Below, in pieces: positions 45,260-54,435 of a stretch of DNA of 64,000 nt. The notes below the pieces were generated by a model. That model had not been told where the DNA came from and searched no databases. It saw only the letters and a program-made list of their open reading frames with translations. Numbering within the stretch: the stretch's first letter is position 1; every line of letters starts with the position of its first letter. Source of the stretch: Bifidobacterium coryneforme (GTDB lineage: Bacteria; Actinomycetota; Actinomycetes; Actinomycetales; Bifidobacteriaceae). The stretch covers positions 1,370,969-1,434,968 of the forward strand of contig NZ_CP007287.1 in the NCBI RefSeq assembly GCF_000737865.1, in the 5' to 3' direction. The position numbers were made by a program, and so were the translations under genes.

Positions 45260-46255
45260 TCACTCGTCATCAGGCGAGAAGAAGGTGCCTCCTTCGAGAT
45301 TGTTGGCATCGAATCCCAAAGGCGAAGCCTTCAGGGAGAGACCCATGCTTTCGAGCTTCTCCTTGACCTCGTCGATGGACTTCATACCGAAGTTGCGGAT
45401 GTCAAGCAGGTCCTGCTCGGTGTGCGAAACCAGCTCACCGATGGTATGGATACCTTCGCGCTTGAGGCAGTTGTATGAACGCTGCGTCAGGTTCAGGTCC
45501 TCAATCGGCACGGACATCTCCGGATCGGCCTCTTCCACGACCGGCTCCGGGCCGACTTCCACGCCCTCGGCCTGGGTGTTGAGCTCACGGCAGAGACCGA
45601 AGAGCTCCACCAGGGTGGAACCTGCCGAAGCGACAGCATCACGTGGAGAGATGGCCGGCTTGGTCTCGACATCCAGGACCAGCTTGTCGAAGTCCGTGCG
45701 CTGCTCAACACGGGTGGCCTCGACCTTGTAGCTGACCTTCAGGACGGGCGAGTAGATGGAGTCGACCGGAATCCGGCCGATCTCGTCGCCGTCCTGCTTG
45801 TTGAGCTGAGCCTGGACATAGCCACGACCCCTCTCAACGGTGAACTCAATCTCCAGCTCCCCGTCATCGGCCAGTGTGGCGATGTGGAGGTCGGGGTTGG
45901 CGATGGTGACGCCGGCCGGCGGGGTGATGTCCCCGGCGGTGGCCTCGCCCTTGCCGCTCTTACGCAGGTACATGACCACAGGCTCGTCGTACTCACTGGT
46001 CAGCACGATGCCCTTGATGTTGAGGAGGATCTCGGTCACGTCCTCTTCCACACCGGGCAGGGTGGTGAACTCATGCAGGGCTCCGGAAATACGGACCGAG
46101 GTGACGGCCGCACCGGGGATGGAGCTCAGCAGGGTACGTCGGAGCGAGTTGCCCAGTGTGTAACCAAAACCGGGCTCCAGGGGCTCGATGGTGAAGCGTG
46201 AGCGCTGGGCATTGACGACTTCTTCAGTAAGTGTCGGACGCTGTGCAATAAGCAC
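45260..46255 (-). CDS. rpoA: RNA polymerase alpha subunit
   Basis: This 331-residue subunit nucleates RNAP assembly and contacts activators and UP elements. The N-terminal domain has [21 protein letters not shown]. The C-terminal domain ([39 protein letters not shown]) is complete. The chosen start is a GTG ([12 protein letters not shown]), with AAAGGAT upstream; an ATG further up would add a leader unlike other alpha subunits. Confidence 0.97.
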   Translation of the reverse strand: MLIAQRPTLTEEVVNAQRSRFTIEPLEPGFGYTLGNSLRRTLLSSIPGAAVTSVRISGALHEFTTLPGVEEDVTEILLNIKGIVLTSEYDEPVVMYLRKSGKGEATAGDITPPAGVTIANPDLHIATLADDGELEIEFTVERGRGYVQAQLNKQDGDEIGRIPVDSIYSPVLKVSYKVEATRVEQRTDFDKLVLDVETKPAISPRDAVASAGSTLVELFGLCRELNTQAEGVEVGPEPVVEEADPEMSVPIEDLNLTQRSYNCLKREGIHTIGELVSHTEQDLLDIRNFGMKSIDEVKEKLESMGLSLKASPLGFDANNLEGGTFFSPDDE

Positions 46256-46331
46256 TGTTGCTATCCTTTCAGCTCCGACCGGCGGTGCACACACCGGTCT
46301 TCGCGGGTGGATTCCATGGTTTTTCTAGTGC

Positions 46332-46730
46332 TCAGACGCGACGGCGCTTGGGGGGACGGACACCATTATGTGCCTGTGGAGTCACATCGGAGATGGAACC
46401 GACCTCGAGACCTGCGGACTGCAGGGAACGGATGGCGGTCTCACGACCCGAGCCGGGGCCCTTGACGAAAACGTCCACCTTCTTGACGCCATGCTCCATG
46501 GCCTTGCGTGCGGCAGACTCCGCGGCCATACCCGCTGCGTAGGGCGTGGACTTACGGGAGCCCTTGAAACCGACATCGCCACCGGAGGCCCAGGCGACGA
46601 CTGCGCCGGAGGGGTCAGTGATGGAGATGATGGTGTTGTTGAATGTTGACTTGATATGCGCCTGCCCGACGGGAACCGACTTGCGGTCCCTGCGACGAGG
46701 CTTGCGCGCGGCCTGCTTTGCTGCTGCCAT
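46332..46730 (-). CDS. rpsK: 30S ribosomal protein S11
   Basis: This 132-residue uS11 has a basic N-terminus ([21 protein letters not shown]). The core [35 protein letters not shown] and the C-terminal [15 protein letters not shown] are intact. It lies between rpsM and rpoA. Confidence 0.97.
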   Translation of the reverse strand: MAAAKQAARKPRRRDRKSVPVGQAHIKSTFNNTIISITDPSGAVVAWASGGDVGFKGSRKSTPYAAGMAAESAARKAMEHGVKKVDVFVKGPGSGRETAIRSLQSAGLEVGSISDVTPQAHNGVRPPKRRRV

Positions 46731-46813
46731 TGATCCTCGTTTCCTTCTAACGAATTACTGAATTGCTTGCCCGGGACGGTCGGAGCACTGCTCCCCCGGT
46801 CCCGAATCCGGCC

Positions 46814-47191
46814 TTACTTGGTCGCCTTCTTCTTTCCGGCGACTGTGCGCTTCGGTCCCTTACGGGTACGGGCGTTGGTCTTGGTGCGCTGACCACGCAC
46901 GGGCAGACCCCTGCGGTGGCGCTGGCCCTGATAGCAATTGATCTGGATCTTACGGCGAATATCGGCGTCAATCTCACGACGCAGATCACCCTCGATCTTA
47001 TAGTTGCCTTCGAGGTAATCACGCAGCGTAATCAGCTGCTCATCCGTGAGATCCTTGACGCGGGTGTCCGGATTCACTCCGGTCGCGGCAAGTGTTTCCT
47101 TGGCACGAGTGCGCCCGACACCGAAGATATAGGTGAGGGCTATCTCGATGCGCTTCTCGTTGGGGATGTCGACTCCGGCAAGACGTGCCAT
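46814..47191 (-). CDS. rpsM: 30S ribosomal protein S13
   Basis: This 125-residue uS13 starts [21 protein letters not shown] and shows the helix-two-turn-helix [11 protein letters not shown]. The C-terminal [20 protein letters not shown] sits in the ribosomal head. The start at 47191 is chosen over an upstream ATG, whose leader ([11 protein letters not shown]) is not conserved. Confidence 0.97.
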   Translation of the reverse strand: MARLAGVDIPNEKRIEIALTYIFGVGRTRAKETLAATGVNPDTRVKDLTDEQLITLRDYLEGNYKIEGDLRREIDADIRRKIQINCYQGQRHRRGLPVRGQRTKTNARTRKGPKRTVAGKKKATK

Positions 47192-47320
47192 TGCGATTCC
47201 TTTTGTTCTACGCAGGTCGTGCACCAAGTCATCCGGTCTCCCGGCCCGGGCCTGCGCACCCGGGGTTCAGCCTGTCGGCTGTGACTTAGCGCCTTTGTTA
47301 CATTGCCGCTGGAAATCCGC

Positions 47321-47434
47321 TCAGCCCTGGCGCTGCTTGTGGCGCGGGTTTTTGCAGATCACCATGACGCGGCCGTGTCGACGAATCACGCGGCAGTTCT
47401 CGCAGATTCTCTTCACACTAGGGCTGACCTTCAT
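47321..47434 (-). CDS. rpmJ: 50S ribosomal protein L36
   Basis: This 37-residue bL36 begins [20 protein letters not shown] and ends NPRHKQRQG. The zinc-binding residues C11, C14, C27 and H32 are all present, so it is the zinc-containing form. It lies between infA and rpsM. Confidence 0.97.
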   Translation of the reverse strand: MKVSPSVKRICENCRVIRRHGRVMVICKNPRHKQRQG

Positions 47435-47458
47435 GGTTTTCCTTTACTTGTGTACCTA

Positions 47459-47677
47459 TCACTTGTACCGGTACGTAATACGACCGCGGTTCAGATCGTA
47501 GGGACTCATTTCAAGCACCACCCTGTCCTGGGGCAGGATACGGATGTAGTTCTTGCGCATCTTGCCTGAAATGGTGGCCAGGACAATGTGCTTGTTCTCG
47601 AGCTCGACGCGAAACATTGCATTCGGCAACGCCTCGACGACACGCCCTTCAACTTCAATCACACCATCTTTTGCCAT
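47459..47677 (-). CDS. infA: Translation initiation factor IF-1
   Basis: This 72-residue S1-fold factor starts [20 protein letters not shown] and ends [15 protein letters not shown]. The start at 47677 is the family start; the upstream extension is spurious. It is first in infA-rpmJ-rpsM-rpsK-rpoA-rplQ and has its own likely promoter. Confidence 0.97.
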   Translation of the reverse strand: MAKDGVIEVEGRVVEALPNAMFRVELENKHIVLATISGKMRKNYIRILPQDRVVLEMSPYDLNRGRITYRYK

Positions 47678-47737
47678 AAGCCTTCTATCCGATCCTCGGC
47701 TGATTACACAACGTGTCAGAAGACACGCCAACTTGCA

Positions 47738-47767
47738 AGTATAGCACCTTCAATAACGCTCAGTAAA
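47738..47767 (-). promoter_or_regulatory. Probable promoter of the infA-rpoA operon
   Basis: On the minus strand, TTTACT (47762-47767) and TATACT (47738-47743) are separated by 18 bp, about 60 bp upstream of the infA start. A dedicated promoter is expected because adk no longer adjoins infA. Confidence 0.6.
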
Positions 47768-47972
47768 GTGGCGTGTTGATATAGCAAAAAAGCCGCACCC
47801 ATACGACCCACTATGCAATCCAATCATAGCAGCGTATCGGAACGGCTTCTCCAATCAGCCAGCAGACATGAAAAACCGCGGACCGATCGGTGGTGGAGAT
47901 TACCCGATTCAGCCCGCGGAGCTTTTAAACCGCCCGATACGCGCTCTTCAGCGCCTTGGCGAGAGGGGAACC

Positions 47973-48437
47973 TCACCCCTCGATGGCGATGGTCTTCTTG
48001 TTCTCGACCGGCTTGACACTGGCCTTGGGCAGGCTGATCGCCAAGGTCCCGTTGGCGTACTTGGCATGGATGTCTTCCTGACGGACCTGGTCGCCCACAT
48101 AGAAACTCCTGGAGCATGAACCGGTGTACCGCTCACGCCGAATCCAGCGCCCCTTGTCGTCCTTGTCGCCCTGATCACCGCTCTTCTGGGCGGAGACCAC
48201 CAGATACCCGTTCTCCAGGCGCAGTGCGATGTCCTTCTTGTCGAATCCAGGCATGTCCACATCGATCCGATACTGATCTTCCGTCTCGCGGACATCCGTA
48301 TTCATCAGGATACTGTTCATTGCAAGCCCCTTTCCATCGCCCTGGCGACGGGAGTCATGCCAGTTGTTGAAGAAGGGATCGTCAAAGAAATCACCGAAAA
48401 TCGAGTTGTTCATCAATGCAGGGAACATAGCCATCAT
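47973..48437 (-). CDS. Small heat-shock protein (Hsp20/alpha-crystallin family)
   Basis: This 154-residue chaperone prevents aggregation of unfolding proteins. The short N-terminus is Phe/Asn-rich (NNSIFGDFFDDPFFNNW). The alpha-crystallin domain runs DVRETEDQYRIDVDMPGFDKKD to HAKYANGTLAISLPKA, with the A-x-x-x-n-G-v-L signature as KYANGTLAISLP. The C-terminal tail is PVENKKTIAIEG. The upstream region has a perfect HAIR operator, predicting HspR repression released by heat. Confidence 0.93.
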   Translation of the reverse strand: MMAMFPALMNNSIFGDFFDDPFFNNWHDSRRQGDGKGLAMNSILMNTDVRETEDQYRIDVDMPGFDKKDIALRLENGYLVVSAQKSGDQGDKDDKGRWIRRERYTGSCSRSFYVGDQVRQEDIHAKYANGTLAISLPKASVKPVENKKTIAIEG

Positions 48438-48819
48438 TGCGCTCCTTCAGTACTGTCTGTCCGAATATCCCGGCAGCCGCCCCGCACCCCCACTCGGAAA
48501 CACGTGGATGGCGGGACATCCGAGGTCTTCGCCCCTTCGTTGCCTGTCACTGTATTCAATCCCCCAGGCACCCAGATCATGCCCGGATTTCACTCTGAGG
48601 CAAAAACTTGAGTGTACAGGACTCAAGTTTTACTTCCTCACATTCCGTCTGCCGAGAGATAACCGCCCACATGTCAGACACTTCAGGGCCGGACCCTTGT
48701 TTCCGCACAAGGCCGGACTTTAGAATGAAACCGATTTGCCAAACCGGCAACAGTGGATGGGGACACGATTCCCGCCGTGCAGCCGACTGTCAAGAACCAT
48801 CAAGACTAAGGAGCCTTGT
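48438..48819. other. Divergent hsp20-gdhA intergenic region
   Basis: These 382 bp have no gene. They hold the HAIR operator at 48607-48627, about 170 bp from hsp20 and about 190 bp from gdhA. No clear -10 could be fixed for either direction. Confidence 0.6.
48607..48627. promoter_or_regulatory. HAIR operator (HspR-binding site)
   Basis: CTTGAGT-N7-ACTCAAG is an exact match to the actinobacterial HAIR consensus, embedded in a longer AAAACTTGAGT/ACTCAAGTTTT inverted repeat. HspR normally represses dnaK, clpB and similar genes through it. Here it lies between hsp20 and gdhA and could serve either or both. Confidence 0.92.
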
Positions 48820-50211
48820 GTGTTTACCAATGAATATGTCAATCGTGTCTACCAGCAGGTAGAGCGCCGCGACGGCGACCAGCCCGAATTCCTCCAAGCC
48901 GTCCGCGAGGTGTTCGAGAGCCTGGAACCGGTTGTGTCCAAGCATCCCGAATACGAGGCCAATGGCGTTCTGGAGCGCCTGGTCGAGCCTGAGCGGGTCG
49001 TCAAGTTCCGAGTGGCATGGACGGACGACCAGGGCGGAATCCAGGTCAATCGGGGTTACCGGGTCCAGTTCAACTCAGCCATCGGACCCTACAAGGGAGG
49101 CCTGCGCTTCCACCCCACGGTGACCGAGTCGGTTGTCAAGTTCCTGGGCTTCGAGCAGATTCTGAAGAACTCCCTGACCGGTCTGCCGATGGGCGGAGGC
49201 AAGGGAGGATCGGACTTCAACCCCAAGGGGCGCTCCGATGCCGAGGTCATGCGCTTCTGCCAGGCCTTCATGACCGAGCTCCAGCGCCACATCGGCCAGT
49301 TCACCGATGTCCCCGCCGGTGACATCAATGTGGGCGGTCGTGAAATCGGCTACCTCTTCGGCCAGTACAAGCGTCTGCGCGATGAGTACTCGGGGGTCCT
49401 CACCGGAAAGGACATGACATTCGGTGGGTCCCTGGCCCGTACCGAGGCCACCGGTTATGGTCTGTGCTACTACACCCAGGAGGCACTGAAGGCCCTGCGT
49501 CAGGATTCCTTCCAGGGCAAGACCGTGGCCATCTCCGGGTCGGGCAATGTGGCCATCTTCGCCACTGAAAAGGCCCAGCAACTGGGTGCCAAGGTGGTGA
49601 CCGCATCCGACTCCAACGGGTACATCCACGACCCGAACGGTATCGATCTCGATATCGTGAAGGACATCAAGCTGGGCCACCGCGGCAGAATCAAGGAGTA
49701 TGCCGACCGGGTCGACGGAGCCGAGTATCACGAGGGTTGCGAGGGGGTCTGGACCGTTCCCTGTGATATCGCGCTTCCCTGTGCCACCCAGAACGAAATC
49801 GACCAGGAATCCGCAAGGACCCTGGTTGCCAACGGATGCACCGTGGTCTGCGAAGGCGCGAACATGCCCTCCACCCCCGAGGCCATCGCCGTCTATCAGG
49901 ACCATGGCGTGCTCTACGGTCCTGCCAAGGCCGCGAACGCAGGCGGCGTGGCCGTCTCAGGCCTGGAGATGAGCCAGAACTCCCTCCGTCTCCAGTGGAC
50001 CTTCGACGAGGTGGACCAGCGGCTGAAGGACATCATGGCCGACATCTTCCAGAAGTCCTATGCGGCTTCCAAAGAGTACGGCACCCCCGGCGACCTGATG
50101 CTGGGTGCCAACGTGGCAGGATTCACACCAAGGTCGCAGACGCAATGGTGGCCCAGGGCGTGCTCTGAACCGACCTGCCGAAGCGGAACAGCAAAAGAAC
50201 CCGCTACCTGA
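48820..50211 (+). CDS. gdhA: NADP-type glutamate dehydrogenase with frameshifted C-terminus
   Basis: This hexameric-type enzyme converts 2-oxoglutarate and ammonia to glutamate. GTG start at 48820 with AAGGAG 6 nt upstream. The glutamate-binding region (GPYKGGLRFHPTVTESVVKFL, GLPMGGGKGGSDFNP) and the Rossmann core (KTVAISGSGNVAIFATEKA) are intact. After GANVAGF the protein leaves the family sequence (TPRSQTQWWPRACS). The usual tail, T-K-V-A-D-A-M-V-A-Q-G-V-L, is present in another frame and ends at 50168. An extra AC in TTCACACCAAG near 50127-50137 would explain this. Predicted form is 463 residues; repaired form about 448. Confidence 0.9.
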   Translation: MFTNEYVNRVYQQVERRDGDQPEFLQAVREVFESLEPVVSKHPEYEANGVLERLVEPERVVKFRVAWTDDQGGIQVNRGYRVQFNSAIGPYKGGLRFHPTVTESVVKFLGFEQILKNSLTGLPMGGGKGGSDFNPKGRSDAEVMRFCQAFMTELQRHIGQFTDVPAGDINVGGREIGYLFGQYKRLRDEYSGVLTGKDMTFGGSLARTEATGYGLCYYTQEALKALRQDSFQGKTVAISGSGNVAIFATEKAQQLGAKVVTASDSNGYIHDPNGIDLDIVKDIKLGHRGRIKEYADRVDGAEYHEGCEGVWTVPCDIALPCATQNEIDQESARTLVANGCTVVCEGANMPSTPEAIAVYQDHGVLYGPAKAANAGGVAVSGLEMSQNSLRLQWTFDEVDQRLKDIMADIFQKSYAASKEYGTPGDLMLGANVAGFTPRSQTQWWPRACSEPTCRSGTAKEPAT

Positions 50212-50226
50212 TTCTCCGGAAACATC

Positions 50227-50266
50227 AATGGAGGGGGCCGACTCATCAGGGTCGGCCCCCTCCATT
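50227..50266. terminator. Terminator between gdhA and the ABC exporter genes
   Basis: A perfect 16-bp stem (50227-50242 with 50251-50266, 8-base loop) lies between convergent genes and can serve both. Confidence 0.8.
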
Positions 50267-50307
50267 GCGTTCGGCACCTCCGACCACAATGAGGTCGGAC
50301 ACCTATC

Positions 50308-52320
50308 TCACTCCAGCTCCAGGGCACCCGTGTAGAGCTGGTAGTACTCCCCTCGCTTGGCAATCAGTTCATCATGGTTGCCGCGCTCGATGATACGGCC
50401 GTGGTCCAGCACCATGATCACGTCGGAGTTCCGGACCGTGGACAGCCTATGGGCTATGACGAAGACGGTCCTTCCCTGCATCAGGGCATCCATACCTCGT
50501 TGGACCACCTCTTCGGTCCTGGTGTCGATTGAAGACGTGGCCTCATCCAGAATCATGGCCGGCGGGTCGGCAACGGCAGCCCTGGCAATTGATATCAGCT
50601 GCCGTTGCCCCTGGGAGAGGCCGCTCCCGTCCCCCTCCAAAACCGTCTGGTAACCCTGGGGAAGCATCCGGATGAAACTGTCCGCATTGGTCATCCTTGC
50701 CGCCTCGATGCACTCCTCATCCGTGGCATCCAGGCGCCCGTACCGGATGTTGTCGAGGACGGTGCCGGTGAAGAGATTGACATCCTGGAGGACAACGCCC
50801 AGGGAGCGGCGAAGATCCGGCTTGCGGATGTTCCTCACGTCTATCCCATCGTAGAGTATCTGCCCCTGCTGGATGTCATAGAAGCGGTTGATCAGATTGG
50901 TGATCGTGGTCTTGCCGGCACCGGTGGCTCCGACCAGGGCCACCTTCTGCCCGGGCTTGGCGAACCAGGTGATGTCATGCAGAACGGGGTTTTTCGGATC
51001 ATAGCCGAAACCGACATCCGTGAACCGCACGTCCCCCTGGAGAAGGGTGTATCGGCCGTCGGCCGAGGTGATGGCCTGGTCCTTGGCCTTCAGGGCCACA
51101 TCCCGGGCATCGCCGGGGAGCTTCATGGCGGCCTCCAGCGAGCGCCTGCCGTCATCATCAACGGCGCGCTTCCAAGCCCAGTGCCCGGTCTCATAATCGA
51201 CAGGGGTCATGGTTCGCCCGTCCGAGGCAAGCTCGACATGAACCAGACTGACCGAGCCCTGGTCGGATTCCACAGGCTCGTCCATCAGGTCGAAAATCCG
51301 GGAGGCACCGGCCAGGGCCATCATGACCATGTTGAACTGCATGGACACCTGACCAATGGGATTGATGAACGACCGGGAGAGCGTCAGGAGGGAGACGATC
51401 GTCCCCAATGTGAGCGGCCCCTTTCCGGTCAGCCCCACGTTCCCCATGCCTGCAATGCCGGCAAGGCCACCGACGATGGCCAGGATGACATAGAGCAGAT
51501 ACCCCATGTTGCCCACGACGGGCATGGTCACGTTCCCATAGGTGTTGGCTTGGGCCGAGGCGTGGAAGAGTTCCTCGTTCCGGGCCTCGAAGGCCTGTGC
51601 CGTGGCCTCCTCATGGTTGAAGACCTTGATGACCTTCTGCCCGTTTACGGCCTCCTCGACGAAGGCGTTGACCTGGCCGAGATAGCGCTGCTGATGAACG
51701 AAATACCGACCACTCCTGGTAACCAGGACCCGGACCACCACAATCAGGACCGCTGCAAAGACCAGGGTCAGGATGGTGAAGGGAATGGACAGCAAGAGCA
51801 TGGAGATCAGAGCGGCCAGGGCGGAGAGGACCGAGGAGACCATCTGAGGGAAGGACTGGGAGATGGCCTGGCGGAGAGTGTCCGTGTCGTTGGTGTATCG
51901 GCTCATGGTGTCACCGTGTTCGTGGGTGTCGAAGAAGCCGATGGGCAACTCCTGCTGGTGGGCGAACATCTGGTCGCGGATGGTTTTCAGCGTGCCTTGT
52001 TCCACCCCGACTATGAGCCAATTCCAGAACCACGAGCAGAAGGTCCCCACCAGGTAGAGGCACCCCATCAGAATCAGGGTCCGCATCAGGGGGCCCCAAT
52101 CCGGGTCGGTGACTCCCACCAGGGGGAGGATGTAGTGATCGATCAGGGGCTGGAGGAAGAAGGCGGATGCCGCCTGGGCCCCTGCGCTGATGATGATGCA
52201 AACCACAATCACGACCATCTGCCAGCGGTAGGCCATCAGATAACTCAGGAGGCGGCGGGTCGTTCCCGGTGCGGCCTTGTCCAGGCGGGGCTTGCGGTTC
52301 TTGAATGATCCGTCACTCAT
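50308..52320 (-). CDS. ABC exporter half-transporter, consensus ATPase site
   Basis: This is a 670-residue ABC protein with six-helix exporter membrane domain and C-terminal ATPase. Walker A GATGAGKTT, signature LSQGQRQLISIARA, and Walker B ILDEATSSID with catalytic Glu are canonical. An unusual ~80-residue insertion between membrane domain and ATPase (about 375-455, Asp/Ala-rich, with DARDVALKAKDQAITSADG) is unexplained. The start is ATGAGTGA, overlapping the upstream gene by 8 nt. It is probably the second subunit of a heterodimer with the product of the gene at 52313. The substrate is unknown. Confidence 0.92.
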   Translation of the reverse strand: MSDGSFKNRKPRLDKAAPGTTRRLLSYLMAYRWQMVVIVVCIIISAGAQAASAFFLQPLIDHYILPLVGVTDPDWGPLMRTLILMGCLYLVGTFCSWFWNWLIVGVEQGTLKTIRDQMFAHQQELPIGFFDTHEHGDTMSRYTNDTDTLRQAISQSFPQMVSSVLSALAALISMLLLSIPFTILTLVFAAVLIVVVRVLVTRSGRYFVHQQRYLGQVNAFVEEAVNGQKVIKVFNHEEATAQAFEARNEELFHASAQANTYGNVTMPVVGNMGYLLYVILAIVGGLAGIAGMGNVGLTGKGPLTLGTIVSLLTLSRSFINPIGQVSMQFNMVMMALAGASRIFDLMDEPVESDQGSVSLVHVELASDGRTMTPVDYETGHWAWKRAVDDDGRRSLEAAMKLPGDARDVALKAKDQAITSADGRYTLLQGDVRFTDVGFGYDPKNPVLHDITWFAKPGQKVALVGATGAGKTTITNLINRFYDIQQGQILYDGIDVRNIRKPDLRRSLGVVLQDVNLFTGTVLDNIRYGRLDATDEECIEAARMTNADSFIRMLPQGYQTVLEGDGSGLSQGQRQLISIARAAVADPPAMILDEATSSIDTRTEEVVQRGMDALMQGRTVFVIAHRLSTVRNSDVIMVLDHGRIIERGNHDELIAKRGEYYQLYTGALELE

Positions 52321-54139
52321 GGTCCTTGTCCTCCCCGTCCTTGTTCCTGGTCTGTGATTCGTATATGGATCGGTATTCCTGACATGTTCGCAGGAGGTCT
52401 TGGTGCGTACCCTTATCAAGGATCCTCCCCTCCTCCAAAACCAGAATCATGTCCGCGTCCTCCACCGAAGCCAGCCGCTGGGAGATGATGATCTTGGTGA
52501 TGTCGGGAATCTCCTGTCTGAACGCCTGTCGAATCAGCTGGTCGGTCTTGGTATCCACGGCACTGGTGGAGTCGTCCAGGATCAGGATGTCCGGTTTTTT
52601 CAGCAGGGCCCGGGCTATGCAGAGACGCTGGCGCTGTCCGCCGGAAAGGTTGGACCCCCCTTCGTCCAGACGGGTCTGGTAGCCGTCAGGGAACTCCCGT
52701 ACAAAACCATCCGCCTTGGCCAGAGAGCAGGCATGTACCAGGTCCTCGTCGCTTGCCTGGGGGTTGCCCCAGCGCAGGTTTTCCGCAATGGTGCCGCTGA
52801 AGAGGACGTTCTTCTGGAGCACCATGGCCACCTGGTCGCGCAGGACCGTCAGGTCGTACCGGCGCACATCCACACCACCTACCTGAAGCGATCCCTCGGT
52901 CACGTCATAGAGGCGGGGAATGAGCTGGACCAGGCTGGATTTGGAGGCCCCTGTCCCGCCTACGATGCCCAGAGTCGAGCCGGAAGGAACGTCCAGGTCG
53001 ATGTGGCTCAGCACGGGGCGCTCCGACCGATCCGAATAGCGGAAGGTCACATCCTGGAACCTGATGGACCCGTCGGCAACCTCCATGACGGGATCTGCGG
53101 GATCCTGCACGGTGCTCACCTCTTGCAGGACCTGGCAGATACGCTCGGCTGAGGCCTGGGAGATGACGACCATGACCACAATCATGGAGACCATGTTCAT
53201 GGCCATCATGATCTGGATGGCATAGGTGACCAGGGCAGTCAGATCACCCGTGGTCAGACCCAGGGAGGCGTTGTTGCCGGAGGCCACGATCTGTGAGGCA
53301 CCCATCCAGGATATGACCAGGAGAGAGGCATAGATGCAGAAGTTGAGGAGGGCGGGATTCAGGCTCATAATCCGCTCGGCCTTGCAGAAGGCCCGGTATA
53401 TGGACTGGGAAATCCTGCCGAACTTGCCCTCCTCATAGTCCTCCCGGTTGTAGGACTTGACCACACGGATGCCTTGAAGGTTCTCATCCACAACATTGTT
53501 GAGCCGGTCGTAGGTGTGGAAAACCCGCTCGAATATCGGATGGACCAGAAGGGAAAGACCGATCAGGCCAAGGCCGAGGATGGGGATGACAATCAGGAAG
53601 ACCAAGGATATGGGTTTGGATATCCTGAAAGAGAAGAACCAGGCCACAATAACCATGATCGGTGCCCTGACACCGACCCTGATAACCATCTGGTAGGCGT
53701 TCTGGAGGTTGGTCACGTCGGTGGTCAGTCTGGTGATAATGGACCCGGTGGAGAACCTGTCGATGTTGGTGAAACCGAAGGACTGCACCTGGGCGAAGAG
53801 GTCACTGCGGACGTTCTTCGCAAGGCCAGAGGATGCAATCGCCGCGTACCGTCCGGACATGAATCCCGAGAAGAGGGAGACCGCCGAGCAGATCAGCAGT
53901 ATCAGTCCGAATTTTATGATGGCCGGCATGGAGCGTCCTGATACACCCTGATCAATCAGGGAGGCCATGATGGTCGGTATCACTATCTCCAGGACGCTTT
54001 CAAGGAAAACAAAGCCCGGCGCCAGCAGGCTTGCCTTCTTGTATTCGCGCAGAGAACCCAGAATGGTGCGGACGGTGTGCTGCGGGTGGGCCGGTTCTTG
54101 CCTGTCCGATTCCGTCTCGGATGTAGTAGAACCCTTCAA
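52313..54139 (-). CDS. ABC exporter half-transporter, degenerate ATPase site
   Basis: This is a 608-residue ABC exporter subunit with six membrane helices then an ATPase. Walker A is GGTGASKSS and the signature LSGGQRQRLCIARALLKK. Walker B reads ILILDDSTSAVDT, with Asp in place of the catalytic Glu. This is the usual asymmetry of heterodimeric exporters such as TM287/288, LmrCD and BmrCD, where one composite site is degenerate. Together with the consensus partner downstream it would form an exporter for drugs, peptides or lipids (substrate not inferable). First gene of the pair. Confidence 0.92.
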   Translation of the reverse strand: MKGSTTSETESDRQEPAHPQHTVRTILGSLREYKKASLLAPGFVFLESVLEIVIPTIMASLIDQGVSGRSMPAIIKFGLILLICSAVSLFSGFMSGRYAAIASSGLAKNVRSDLFAQVQSFGFTNIDRFSTGSIITRLTTDVTNLQNAYQMVIRVGVRAPIMVIVAWFFSFRISKPISLVFLIVIPILGLGLIGLSLLVHPIFERVFHTYDRLNNVVDENLQGIRVVKSYNREDYEEGKFGRISQSIYRAFCKAERIMSLNPALLNFCIYASLLVISWMGASQIVASGNNASLGLTTGDLTALVTYAIQIMMAMNMVSMIVVMVVISQASAERICQVLQEVSTVQDPADPVMEVADGSIRFQDVTFRYSDRSERPVLSHIDLDVPSGSTLGIVGGTGASKSSLVQLIPRLYDVTEGSLQVGGVDVRRYDLTVLRDQVAMVLQKNVLFSGTIAENLRWGNPQASDEDLVHACSLAKADGFVREFPDGYQTRLDEGGSNLSGGQRQRLCIARALLKKPDILILDDSTSAVDTKTDQLIRQAFRQEIPDITKIIISQRLASVEDADMILVLEEGRILDKGTHQDLLRTCQEYRSIYESQTRNKDGEDKDHE

Positions 54140-54274
54140 ATTGCCCTCCCTGGTTTCTGTGCGGTCTCATCCATACCGGCTTCTGCATTCGGCAGGCATG
54201 GGAATGAACGAATCAACGCTACCACTTTGTTCTTTCCTATTGGGGTAACTAGGGCTGGTATTCAACCATTCACG

Positions 54275-54316
54275 AAAAAGGAAGTTGCACGACCGTTCAG
54301 GTCATGCAACTTCCTT
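54275..54316 (-). terminator. Terminator of adk
   Basis: Stem AAGGAAGTTGCA/TGCAACTTCCTT, with further internal pairs, is followed on the minus strand by TTTTTCG, 120 bp after the adk stop. The 5' region of the exporter genes (54140-54274) otherwise shows nothing definite. Confidence 0.85.
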
Positions 54317-54435
54317 GAAGAATATGCCGGTCAGATGACGCCGGAACCGGAGGCCAGCCGCCGGGAGCCGGATGGCTCATCCATCCCACCGCGCAAACGG
54401 ACGTGTCCGCTTATCGCGGCGCACATCCTCAAAGG

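Noticed and set aside
50605..52308. 567-codon open frame antisense to the ABC exporter gene
   Set aside because: Composition shadow, His/Gly/Asp-rich without hydrophobic core.
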